Shown in pieces: positions 35,109-45,400 of a DNA stretch of 64,000 nucleotides. The DNA lies in contig BCJJ01000009.1 in the NCBI GenBank assembly GCA_039545355.1, positions 1,033,757-1,097,756 of the forward strand, written 5' to 3'. Numbering within the stretch: the first letter of the stretch is position 1; every line of letters begins with the position of its first letter. A model generated the notes under the pieces. It was not told the origin of the DNA and did not search any database. It saw nothing but the letters and a program-made list of their open reading frames with translations. The stretch is from Trichosporon coremiiforme. Taxonomy: Eukaryota > Basidiomycota > Tremellomycetes > Trichosporonales > Trichosporonaceae. Both the position numbers and the translations under genes were made by a program.

Positions 35109-36802
35109 TCAGACAATGTCCTCGGCCGAGGTGGTGGTGGTCTTTTGCGGGCTGGGGCTCTTCGTGTTCGGCTTCGACTGCAGGGGCGTGTGCTCGTGGA
35201 TTGCCGACGCGAGTTCGGCCGCGACCTTGGGGTTCGCAGTCTGATGTCAGCTATGCCACCGATACAACAAGCTTACCCTGATGGTGATGAAGGTCCTGTC
35301 CTTGCCCTCAAAGACGGTCGTCCGCACATGCTTGCCGTCCTCGAGACAGGTCATGCCGACATACAGTGAAGCGTTCAAGATGACACGCAGCACGCCCTCG
35401 GAGCGCATGACAAGCCGGGCCGACTCTGTCGCCTTGTGCTTGTTAAGCTTGAGATTGCCGACTCCGCGCTCGCGCCAGCCGCCCTGGTCGTCGAGCGCAT
35501 ACAGCTTGCAGCGCGTCTGGTAGATCGTGTCCTCCTCCTCCTCTCCAGTGGGGACTGGTCGTCAGCGCCCTGCTCTGGCCCAAACACGCCTGTTCCAGCC
35601 ACCGCTGACCACACGACGCAGATGCACACTCACTGTCCTGCTTGTCCAACTGGATCTTCTTCTCCTCGACCGCGTCGCCCTTCTCCTTCAGGATGTCGCC
35701 GAAGCTCGTCGACGTCTCGGTCTTCTTCTCCTCACTCGCGCTGGGCTTCTTTGCGAAGGGGCTTGACGTAGATGCGAAACTGCCGAATCCGGACGATCCA
35801 AAGGCTGAGGGCTTCTTCGCAGCGGCGTCGAAGGCATTCGGGGACGAGGAGCCGCTGCCGAGAGCGTTCGGCTTGGTGGCGGCAGCGCCGAATGGTGACG
35901 AGCTCGCGGCCGCGGCGGCAAAGGGAGACGACTTGCTGCCGGACGCAGCAGCGAAAGGAGACGACTTTGACGAAAAGGCGCCGAATGTCGCCTGGGGCTT
36001 CTTCGGGGGCTCAGCCGCGGCAGGTTCTGGAGGCGCAGGCTATCGATGTCAGTTGCAGGCTCCCGGCGCCGTATGCAGGATACAACTCACCGATGTGGAC
36101 TTGCGCTTCTTGTCGCCCTCGGCGTCGACCTCGGCCTTGCGCTTGAGCGTCGACTCCTCGTCGTCCTTGACCTCGCTCTTGTCAACCTGCACCCAGTCAT
36201 CGTCCTTGCTCTCCTCGCTCTTCTTCTCAGGCTCCTCCTTTGTCTCCCCAGAAGCGGCGGCAGCAGCAGCGGCGTTCGGCTTCTCACCCTCCTTCCAGTT
36301 CATCTCCTCCACTTTGCGACGAACCTCCTTCACAGTTTGCCCCTCCTTCTTGTTGGCAGCTGCTGGCTCGCTGTCGCCCTTCGCGGAGCCGTTGCTGTCC
36401 TCATCGCTGTGCGCCTCGGTCTCCCGTCCAGACGTCTCAGCGACGTCGGCAACAAGGTCGGAGTCCTTCGTATCAGAACGGGTCAGCACGTCCCCTTCTA
36501 AGCGGTTCTTCTTAGGGGGTATCGGAGCGACGGGGGCGGCTTGAGGGTCCTAAATTAATGTCAGCCAAATATGCAATGTGCAATGGGAGCCCGCGCCGAA
36601 ATGCGCATGAGCACTGCACGTACGATGGAGCCTTCTCGTCCACGCTTGAGCGAGATCGATTCTGCAGAGGACATCAGCATGGAGTGATAAAGGTGGCAAA
36701 ACGGGACATACCGCGAGGAGGCGTCTCGTTTGATGCTGGTGCGGTCGCAGCCGGCGTCGAGGGGGACGTAGGGGCGTTGGGCTTATCGTCGGCGTTGCTC
36801 AT
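35109..36802 (-). CDS. Ran-binding protein of the RanBP3/Yrb2/Hba1 type
   Basis: Six exons on the minus strand: 36712-36802, 36624-36661, 36091-36549, 35634-36039, 35277-35554 and 35109-35240, giving 467 residues. The N-terminus has a Lys/Arg stretch and IPPKKNR, matching the nuclear-localisation region of RanBP3/Hba1. Next come a long acidic and Lys-rich part (residues 60-195) and a region with SPFG, SAFGSSGFG and SPF repeats (about 200-290), like the FG motifs that touch nuclear pores. Residues 330-425 form a Ran-binding domain: TGEEEEDTIYQTRCKLYALD, WRERGVGNLKL, RLVMRSEGVLRVILNASL. Family members help Crm1-dependent export by binding RanGTP inside the nucleus. Exon 2 is only 38 nt. The gene is divergent from VMA16 and convergent with the proline-rich gene. 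Nup2-type nucleoporins share the same domain, but the short length and N-terminus favour RanBP3/Yrb2. Confidence 0.9.
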
Positions 36803-37822
36803 GCCGGTGGGAATAAGGGGGGCCGGGACAGAGTGGGTAAAGGTTGAACGCGTGGTGCGTGCAAGACGACAGTGGTCGAGTGAGGGATGGTATCGATGTG
36901 ATTATCGTTGGCGGCGACAATGTTGAGTGAACAAAGCAACAAGCGTGGTCTGTTGGTGCTTGGTTGACTGGGGCGAGTGTGAGCGTCACTCGTCACTGGG
37001 TCGCGGTCGTGGGTCCGTCAATAGTCAGGGTGTCAGTTATGACATCAACCCCTTTTCTAATCGCGATTACGAAAATTCATTACGCCTTAATCAACGACCT
37101 GTCAATAATCGCTCGCCCTGGGCCTGGCAGACGAGCTCCATGGCTGTCCCCGGATCTGAGGGGGGTAATGGAGGGTGACTCGTTTACCATTGTCACTCTC
37201 GCAACGATGATACATCAATCAGTAACACACACAGCAGTGAAGAGAGGGACGTGTCGTGTGCAGATGTCAGGCGTGCTACAGGATCGAACTTTGTGTCACA
37301 CAGAAAGCGGCTGACACGGCTCCGTGCAGCCGTTACCCAGCAATCACGGCGTACGGTCAGCTTCCTGCCACCCTTGCAACGACGCTGTTGCATCTGCCCC
37401 GATCTACCCGATCCTCCAGTCCCCAGTCGAGGCGGCTAGTCATTTCCAGAGGTCAGCCAGTAGCTGTCGTAGTGCCCTTGTAGCAGAAGCAGATATATCG
37501 CACCCGTAGTCCCCGTGCGGAATGCCCAAGACAACTGCAGTCTATCTCAGCCTCATGCAAGACGACGGGTGAGAAGGCGCGCCGCCACTGGAGGAAGGCT
37601 CCATCGCACACACATCCTCCTGTGATCGCTGCGGAGACATCTAATGCGCCAATCTAATCATGCATTACAGACACTCCGATTAGAATTCCTTAATACTCAC
37701 CGCCACGCGACAGAGCCGTGCCGAGCCCTGAGTTCCAAGCCGACGACAGACTGACGACACACCGGACGCCGCATCTCGTTGGATCTCCATCCATCTCTCT
37801 CCAGCGGCTCAACCCATCCAAC
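36803..37822. other. Divergent promoter region between RanBP3-like gene and VMA16
   Basis: About 1 kb. Both flanking genes start here. The right 100 bases are C/A-rich, as in a leader. No separate gene was recognised, and the open frames across it are short. Confidence 0.5.
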
Positions 37823-39107
37823 ATGGGCTACACCACCTACGGCTACGGCACCGTCGGTCTCTCTATCTTGACCGTCTACGGTCTCTACCTGCTCCTCACC
37901 GGTGAGAAACTGCGAGAAGAACCTGCGCGCGAAAGCGGAGAGTCTGCACCTAAATCACGTTCGCGATCTCGATTGCGCACCAGAGATGTTATTGCTAACT
38001 CCTTCCGCAGGACAGGGATCGCGCTTCGACTTTGGAAAGTTCCTCCACGAGACGTCCCCGTACGCATGGGCGCTTGTTGGTATTGCGCTTTGCGTTGGCT
38101 TCTCGGTCATCGGCGCGGGATGGTGAGTACCTCGGATTGTCAGACGCTGCGGCTTCGACTATGCTTTCGCTTTTCCCGGTTTGGGTTAATTCTGCTCCAA
38201 CTCTCTGCGCAAGTGCAACGCCCAGGAAGGCTCAACTTTCTCTGGCTGCGGCAGTGCTCGAAAGTCTAGACCGAGGGAGCTGGTCCGTTTGGACGGAGAC
38301 GGAACCGGAATGTCGGCCAGCCACCCTCCGACTTTCAACATCTTCCCCTTCCTCCGTCCACAACTGACGCCGCAGGGGAATCTTCATCACCGGCGCGTCC
38401 ATCGTCGGCGGAGGAGTGCGTGCGCCGCGCATCCGCACCAAGAACCTGATTTCGTGAGTAGTAGCGATCTACGGTCGGAATTTGCTTCCGTCCCGTGGCA
38501 CCTCCATCCACCTCTTCACGAAACCTCAACTGACAACCCTCCAGGATCATCTTCTGTGAAGGTAGGACCTCGCCATTGCTCTTCTGACAACTTTAGTGGT
38601 GGCAATCTATGGCCTAATCATGGCTATCGTCTTTTCTTCGAAGCTCAAGGCGTCCAAGACGCCGGACGCGGACCAGAACTACTACACTGGTGAGTTGGAG
38701 AAGAGGTTGAGGGGGAGAGATAGTGGTGGCGGAGTGGTGGAGGGATGATGGCGCTAGTGGGAGGTGACTAGTGCCACAGCTGCCTCTCCGCCGATCAAAA
38801 CTGACACGCAGCCTTTTCCATTTTCTGGGGCGGCCTCACGGTCGGTCTCTGCAACCTGCTCTGTGGTCTCTGCGTCGGCATTTCCGGCTCGACCGCCGCC
38901 ATCTCGGACGCGACTGATCCCTCTCTCTTCGTCAAGATTCTCATCATCGAGGTAAGCTGTCCCCTTCACGATGGAGCTGACGAGTGTACAGATCTTCGGC
39001 TCGGTCCTCGGTCTCTTCGGTCTCATTGGTGAGTTTACAGCTGTAGGAGTATAAACTGACAGCCAGTCGGCCTGCTCATTTCGGGCTCTGCCAAGGAGTT
39101 TGCCTAA
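37823..39107 (+). CDS. VMA16: V-type ATPase proteolipid subunit c''
   Basis: Eight exons: 37823-37901, 38011-38122, 38376-38453, 38545-38561, 38597-38689, 38812-38951, 38992-39028 and 39067-39107, giving 198 residues (213 in yeast). It is a membrane-embedded rotor subunit of the vacuolar proton pump. Recognised segments are [21 protein letters not shown], the glycine-rich helix [24 protein letters not shown], and [19 protein letters not shown] with the proton-carrying Glu. A second pair of helices follows ([46 protein letters not shown]). Exon 4 is only 17 nt and carries most of the IIFCE motif, so correct splicing of a microexon is essential for function. The start ATG precedes a first membrane helix [14 protein letters not shown]. 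It shares a divergent upstream region with the RanBP3-like gene. Confidence 0.97.
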
Positions 39108-39662
39108 AGCGAAACCCCCAAAAGTTAGAACAAGATAGCATGCATTATATCAAGATTCACACTGGAGTAAAAAGTGCTGGTTGTGCGCTGTGGGCGATTG
39201 AGGTGGGCCAGGACGTCAAGGCGAGAACTGGCAAGTCCACTGCCCAATGTCTCCCGGATTGTCGAGCTGTGCCGCGGTCGGTCGTCACGATTGTCAGTTT
39301 GGGCTAGCGCTTGCAACTGCTCTTGAGCAGCAGCCAGGTGCTGCGCAGTAACAGTGAGTCGGCCGGGATCATGGCAAGAGCACAACGTCGCAGCGAGACA
39401 AGCTGCACGGTTCAGTTTCTGCCCAGCGCACCGTTCTTTCGCTGCCATGTCCTCTCCTCAGCAGACAGTCTCCGCCACCTCTAGTAAGCATAGTCAGTTC
39501 ACGACCTTCATCAATAACATCCCTCAGTTCCCTTCTCTCATCAGTAGATGGTGTCAGTTACCCGCGTCGGCCGTCCGTCGTGCTTTTCCCTCTGTCCCAC
39601 CCCGCTCATCAGCACCATCCAGCTCACCCCGTCAGCTCATCAGCCTCAGTGTATGCATACAA
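39108..39662. other. Intergenic between convergent VMA16 and TRS20 genes
   Basis: Contains the two 3' regions. A possible short frame starting ATGTCCTCTCC near 39448 is followed by a GTAAGC, but no exon chain or domain could be built, so it is not annotated as a gene. Confidence 0.45.
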
Positions 39663-40582
39663 CTACAAGAACCGCTTCGCAGCGGCACGAACCTTGGTCT
39701 CGAACAGCGGATTGCGGATCGGCGTGTTCACCGTGTGGAAGGGGTTGAGGGCGGCCTGGGTGTCAGCTAAAAAATACTCGGTTTCTCAGCTCGCTGTGTC
39801 GTCCCCCCGGTACACCTCCGCGCAGGTGTTCCCTTCCTTCTTCCTGGCCCCTGCCTGCGATATTCCAACCTTTGCACATTTGCAGCTCAGACGGACCGGG
39901 TGAACGGAGTATAGGTGGCCAAGTCAAAAGGGAAAAGGGGAGGGGAGGGCTAGAGCCGCCCGGACTCACCTTCGTGTACAGATCCCACACCTCGCCGAAG
40001 AATAACCGGATCCCGTCATCATTCTTCGTGTCGTGCAGAAGGATCAACTTGACTGTTTGTTAGCTAAGGTCGTACAGTAAGTAGCTGAGGAAGACGTACC
40101 GTTCGTCGCGAGGAAGGCCGACACGGTCCATTCGTTATGCCGGTCGACGGCTTTCAGATACCTGGAGTCAGCTAATGGCCGTATATGGAGTAGCTTCCAG
40201 TGTCCTGTGCACATCACAGCCTGAGTAGGACTGCAGAATGCGGGTAGAGGACCCGCCGTCGCGCCGCTGGCATTACTCACAGACTCCCCGTTCCGTCCGC
40301 GACCTCCTCCACGCTGTCGAGCGCCGCGTGCGCAATCATCTGGAGGACATACTTCTCCCCGCCCCCAAGCACCAAGTTGGCCTGCTGCTGCTGTTGTTCC
40401 TGCTGTTGCTGCTGAGCAGCCTGCTGCGTCTGGGACTGCGTCAGGTCCGAACCATTGTGACCCGTGAAAGTGGACCAGGAGGGGAAATGCGCGCTGGAAG
40501 TCGAGGTTGGCCGCGCCGAGGAGAACTGGAGTTCGAACAGGGGCGTGTCTAACGGCGAGACTATGGCCAGGTAGTACGACAT
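39663..40582 (-). CDS. TRS20: TRAPP complex subunit Trs20/sedlin (TRAPPC2)
   Basis: Four exons on the minus strand: 40281-40582, 40100-40161, 39970-40052 and 39663-39755, giving 179 residues (sedlin is usually 140-175). It is a longin-fold core subunit of the TRAPP tethering complexes that act as Ypt/Rab exchange factors in ER-Golgi and later traffic. Diagnostic segments are MSYYLAIVSPLDTPLFELQF, MIAHAALDSVEEV, YLKAVDRHNEWTVSAFLATN, KLILLHDTKNDDGIRLFF, EVWDLYTK and LNPFHTVNTPI. Between the first strand and the AHAALD helix lies an insertion of about 35 residues rich in Ser, Thr and Gln, including QQQQQEQQQQQ. This explains the extra length and falls where sedlin normally has a surface loop. 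The last intron is 214 nt, the others short. Confidence 0.95.
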
Positions 40583-41121
40583 GGCCCCGTCTTGATGTCG
40601 TGAGTGTGCGTGAAGATGGGAGTGTCTGGATGTAACAACAGAGGGATGGACAGCTCGTGACGTGTGGAGGCCCGGTGGAGGTTCACCAGATGACACGCGA
40701 GACACGTCTCTCAACATTGGGCGAGGCGGGGAAGCGGGCAGCCTAGCTCATCCTCATCCATCAGTGTGCTGCCTATTCGTCCAGCACGCGTCTGCACGAG
40801 CATTTGTGCAGGATGCCAGGTGCCAGGCGTGCGGGCACTTCACAATCACATGAGCCAGCCTGCAATTCCGGCCGTCGCAGTGCCTGTTCCAGAAGTGTAC
40901 TGTCATCCAGGGCCTGCCTTATCTGGCTCATTCGAGGGGATCACCCACCCCATGGAACTGATTATATGCTATGTACATCAATGGCTATGGATACAAAAGA
41001 GGTGCCGAAGGGAGACCGAGGAGGGCAGCGTAGAACTGAAACGTCCGACGCGGCCTCGAGGTATGCGCGAATGGCGGGGGCGATGACCGGGCAATGGCGT
41101 AATGACCGTTAACCTGTTGGC
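40583..41121. other. Intergenic: TRS20 promoter and SCOC-like gene 3' side
   Basis: About 540 bases. The left end is upstream of TRS20, transcribed leftward. No gene or repeat was recognised. Confidence 0.5.
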
Positions 41122-41660
41122 TCAGCGCTTCTGGTTCTGCCCGGCCGCGACGACCGTGTTGCGAGTCCTGTGCGTCAGTCGTCGTGTCGTTGATCAAGAG
41201 ACGTGGTGGGTCTAGCCCCACGCGTGTGCATCTGTCCATATGTACCATCTGCACGCAAATGGCCGAAAGGCAAAGGGAGAGCGGTCCGAGCGCCGGCAGC
41301 CGGCCTGGGGCCATGCCCCTGCCGAGAGCGGTGGTCAGACAGAAGGCCGACATTCTCTCGCTCGGGGCTCTGCAGTTTGCGCTCGGACATGCGGAAAGCG
41401 CCTCAGCATGCAGACCTAACTCACAGGTTGTCAATGTATGTGCCGAGGAACTCGTTGTCCTTGGCGAGCTTGTCGGCATCGGCTTGGACCTCTGTGATGC
41501 GGACGAGGAGGCCGCGGAGGCCATCGCGGAGGTTGAGACAGTCCTTAATCGTCTTCTCCTTCTGGATGGCGTCAGCGACGGAGACGTCGGCGTCGGCTGG
41601 TTGGGTGGCGGGTGAGGTCGGCGGGCCCCAGGCGCCTTGAATGTCGTCGTAGGAGGCCAT
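41122..41660 (-). CDS. Short coiled-coil protein (SCOC/DUF2205 family)
   Basis: Two exons: 41425-41660 and 41122-41167 (intron 257 nt), giving 93 residues. After a Pro/Ala-rich start comes a heptad-patterned helix (about residues 37-80) with LNLRDGLRGLLVRITEVQADADKL, ending in LAKDNEFLGTYIDNLLT. That LxxEN-x-L-x-x-YI(E/D)NL ending is the hallmark of SCOC/Slo1. SCOC proteins bind Arl1/Arl3-type GTPases at the Golgi and take part in vesicle targeting and autophagy (family knowledge). The ending TRNTVVAAGQNQKR comes from the 46-nt last exon. The gene starts 749 bases from the divergent formin gene. Confidence 0.85.
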
Positions 41661-42408
41661 CGTGGATGATGAACTGAGAAAGTTGGAGCTGGATGAAATC
41701 AGCAATGGTGAAATGGTCCCGGGGCGTCAGGTCAGGACGTCAGGACGCGAGGTGGTTTGGGCGGTGGAGGTGAAGGGTACCACCGAGTGGGTCAGCAGGC
41801 GGCGGACCAGCCAGGCCAGCCAGGCCAGTCAGGCTAGCCAGGACGCGCTCGCTCGATCCGTGCACGTCGTGGCATCATGCAAGGTGGTCGAGCTAGTCCT
41901 GGCAGAGTCCTCTGTCCCGTTCCTGTTCCCTAGTACCTAGCCTCCAAGCCGCACCCAACGTTCGCCGTTCATCCTCTCCTCATCACATCCCACATCCCCT
42001 CCGTCCCTCAACCTGCAAGACACTCCCTTAGACACTCTCCGAACGAACCAACAAGCATCAACTTGACGCCATCCCAATCCATCTTTCCAGCTTTCCATCG
42101 CGTAACGAACCACGACCTTCGACCACTCCCGTTCATTTCCACCATCTCGACCCTCGCGCTAGGGCAATCGATCACGCCGACAGCTGCCCCGTCTCATCGC
42201 ACAACACTTTCTCACACACCACTCGTTTCTCAGCCTCAAGCCAGGAAGAATGGCGCACCGCGCGAGCGCGTGAGCCCCAGTCTGCTTCATCCGACAAACC
42301 CTTATCCCTTTCCCTCTCCGCTCCCTGTGTCGGGTCTCGTCCACAGGTACACCCAGTCGCCCCGAGGTTTAGCGCGCGCGCGTCCGACGACGTCGTCGTC
42401 TACTCGAA
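41661..42408. other. Divergent promoter region between SCOC-like gene and formin gene
   Basis: A small tandem array of CAGCCAGGC-like units lies at about 41810-41845, on the SCOC side. The formin side (41940-42400) is strongly C/A/T-rich with CCATC, CCTC and CACAC runs, as expected for a leader of several hundred bases. Confidence 0.5.
41808..41846 (+). repeat. Short tandem array of CAGCCAGGC units
   Basis: Three to four adjoining 9-10 base units of the form CCAGBCAGGC lie about 150 bases upstream of the SCOC-like start codon. Units are imperfect. Confidence 0.6.
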
Positions 42409-45400
42409 ATGGCATCGTTCTTTGGCAACAGAACACCGAATAAGCACAAGTCCCGCCAGAGCGCTAGGACTTCTGCTTCCACCACCAGCAGCTCCTCGGC
42501 ATCCCATAAACAGTCGACGAGCCCCACAATCGAGACCCCGCGAGGAACAGATCACCAGTATCAGCAACATTCACACTCATATTCGTCGCGCCCAATGGCC
42601 GTCCCGCCGTCGCCTTCGGCTCCGTCCCAAGGCATGCACGGCAATGGATACGCTCAGTACCTCGAGGAGCACCAGTTCGTCGTGCAGGAGACCGAGGACA
42701 TGGCGTCCAGCTACGAGGACAACAGCGGCAGCTTCTCGCCGTACCAGCACCGGTCACCGTCGAGCCTGAACGTCACCTCGGAGTTCGGCGGCGGGTTCGG
42801 GCGCGCCAGGCGAAGCTCTGACAATGCCTCGGTCATGACATCGATGACTTCCGCCTCCACGGTCGCCGACACGATCCACAAGCCCAACGACGAGCTCGGG
42901 CGGTATCCGACACTGACCAAGTCGTCCTTTGGATCTGGCGCTGGCGTCCTTCCCAGTGGCTCTCGCGCGATTCCGACGTCTGCGGGCTCGTATGCGTCGC
43001 TGCCTTTCACACCTCCACCAGGGCATGTCTCAACGGGCGTCGGCGTCGGGCAGATCATGGGCGGCGGTCACACGTCGCCAACGTACTCGACGACCAGTCT
43101 CGTGTCTCAGCATTCACCGCATCATCAGCACTCGCATCTCGCCGGCGGCCCTCCTCCCTCGTCTTTCCACCACAACGGTCACCAGGCGCCGCCATTACAG
43201 CGCAACCCTAGCGGGGGATCGCAGTTATCAGTTGGCTCGGTCCTTCAGCGGCAACCAAGCTCGAATTCGCTCTCGTCCCAGTTGCAGCGCAACCCGAGCA
43301 CGCTCAGCACGTTCAGCACAACCTCGACAATCAACTCTGCAGGCTCAGTGCAACGGACCCCGAGCGCTGCTTCGGCGGCGTCGTCCATGCCCCCGCCTCC
43401 ACTCCCGAGTTACCCTTCCCAGCAGGTACCAGCCCAGTCACGATCGTCACACGGCCAGCAGCAATCGGGAGCCCACGCTGGAACCACTGCCGCCCATCTG
43501 GAAGGCTACTCGAGCGCCGCCGAAATGGCAAGGGCCTCGAGTACTCACAACGTCACTGTCCCTTCACGTCAAGCTTCTCTTGGATCCGGAACCGCGCCCG
43601 TCCCTCCAGCACAGTCGGCTGCGAGGACGTCGTCCAAGGTCTCAAGCGTCGCCAGCAACGAGCGGGAGCGCCAACCCAGTTTCGCCAGCGTGGACCGGGA
43701 ACGCCAACACAGCTTTGCCAGCATCGACCGGGAGCGCCAGAGCAGCTTCGCTAGCATCGATCGGGATCGCCAGAGCAGTCACGCAGGCGGCGGTGAACGC
43801 GAGCGACAAAGCAGTATTCGCATTGTGCAGTCCTCGACGCCGGTAGACGACTCGCCTCTGCCTTCGCCAGTACCGACGCTGCAACCCAGCGAGCGGGAGA
43901 GGCAAAACAGTATCCGGATAGTACCCTCCACCAGCTCGGCAAGCTCGACATCGCAACAACAACCAGCCTCCACATTCCCCTCCTCCAACCCGACTCCCCC
44001 GCCACCTCCCGTCACGGCAGGAGAACGCGAGCGCAAGAGCAGCATCAGGGCGGTACCATCGTCCTCTGCCGTTGGATCGGGATCGGCTCTCCCCTCTGCC
44101 GCCTCTACTCCTCCCATTCCTGCAGGCGAGAGGGAGCGGAAGAGCAGCATTCGTGCAGTCCACTCATCGACCCCCGGCTCGTCCATCTCGTCCACCACTG
44201 GTCCGGTGCCGTCGATTACCCCCGGCGAGCGCGAACGCAAGAGCAGCATCCGCGCAGTACCAGCGCCGACTCCGACTGCGGCGGGCGGCTCATCCGCAGC
44301 GACAGGGGTTTCGTCCGTGCCTCCAACGCCTCCTACGAACACGGTACCCATGCGTCCGCCTTCAACTACACCCTCCATCGCTCCTTCCATCGCCCCTTCC
44401 ATCGCTCCTTCCATCGCTCCTTCAATCGCGCCTTCGATTACCCCCTCCATCACGCCGTCGGTCGCGTCTTCCGCCCCCTCAGTGCCGTCGTCGCAGGCCC
44501 GCTCGCTGGCGTCCACACCACCTCCCGGTGGTTCCACGCGTCAGCCGTCCGTCAAGATGGTTTCATCGTCGCCAGCACAGCCTCCAAGGACGCCGTCCAA
44601 GTCGAAGCGCTCCGCCAGCAACAACCCGATCCTGTCGAACGCCGGAGCAAACTCGTCGACGGTGTCGGTTGCGACTTCCTACAACCAGACCGCGCCCGCG
44701 CCTTCTTCGTCTTCGATATCCTTAGTACCCAGTGGCAACTTTGGAACAGGCACGTCGGCCGCACCTACCACGTCGTACAACAAAAGCACGCCTTTACCCA
44801 AGTCCTACTCTGTCCAGTCCACTCACTCCGCCATGTCTGGACACTCAGCCAACTCTGGGCATTCGACCCCTGGCGTTGCGACAGGGCGATCGACGCCTGC
44901 CCCCTCAGGCTCGGCGTATTCGACCATCAGCGGTCATTCAACGACAACGGCCAACCTCAGCGGCTCGGTTGCTTCATCATACGCTGCTTCAAACCACTCG
45001 CTGTCCTCGCAACATACGGTTCAGTCCTCAAGAACCGCTCAGTCCTCGAGAACGGCTAGCGGGCAGCAAGGTGACCGCGTCCCCAACGAGTTCCACTTTC
45101 CCCGACCCTCCAACGAGGAGATCGACAGGCTGTTCTTCGACCTCGTGCAGAGCCGTAACTTGGACCACGCTGGATCGCTGTCGGCTCGCAACTCGATGAC
45201 ACAGCAGGCGTCGGTCAACTCGGCGGTCGCTAGGGCGACGGCGACGCTACCGATCGACACCAAGTGGCAGATGGTGGAAGCTGATCGCAAAGCTAAATGG
45301 GAAAAGGCGAAGAAGCAGCAGCGCAAGGAGATCGAGGCGATTCGCTCCGGACGACCACGGTCGCAGGCCCGCACTGTCGACCGCAGCCAGCCCGAGTACA

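Noticed and set aside
39448..39770. Possible small plus-strand gene starting ATGTCCTCTCC
   Set aside because: It overlaps the last TRS20 exon on the other strand, and no exon chain gives a recognisable protein.
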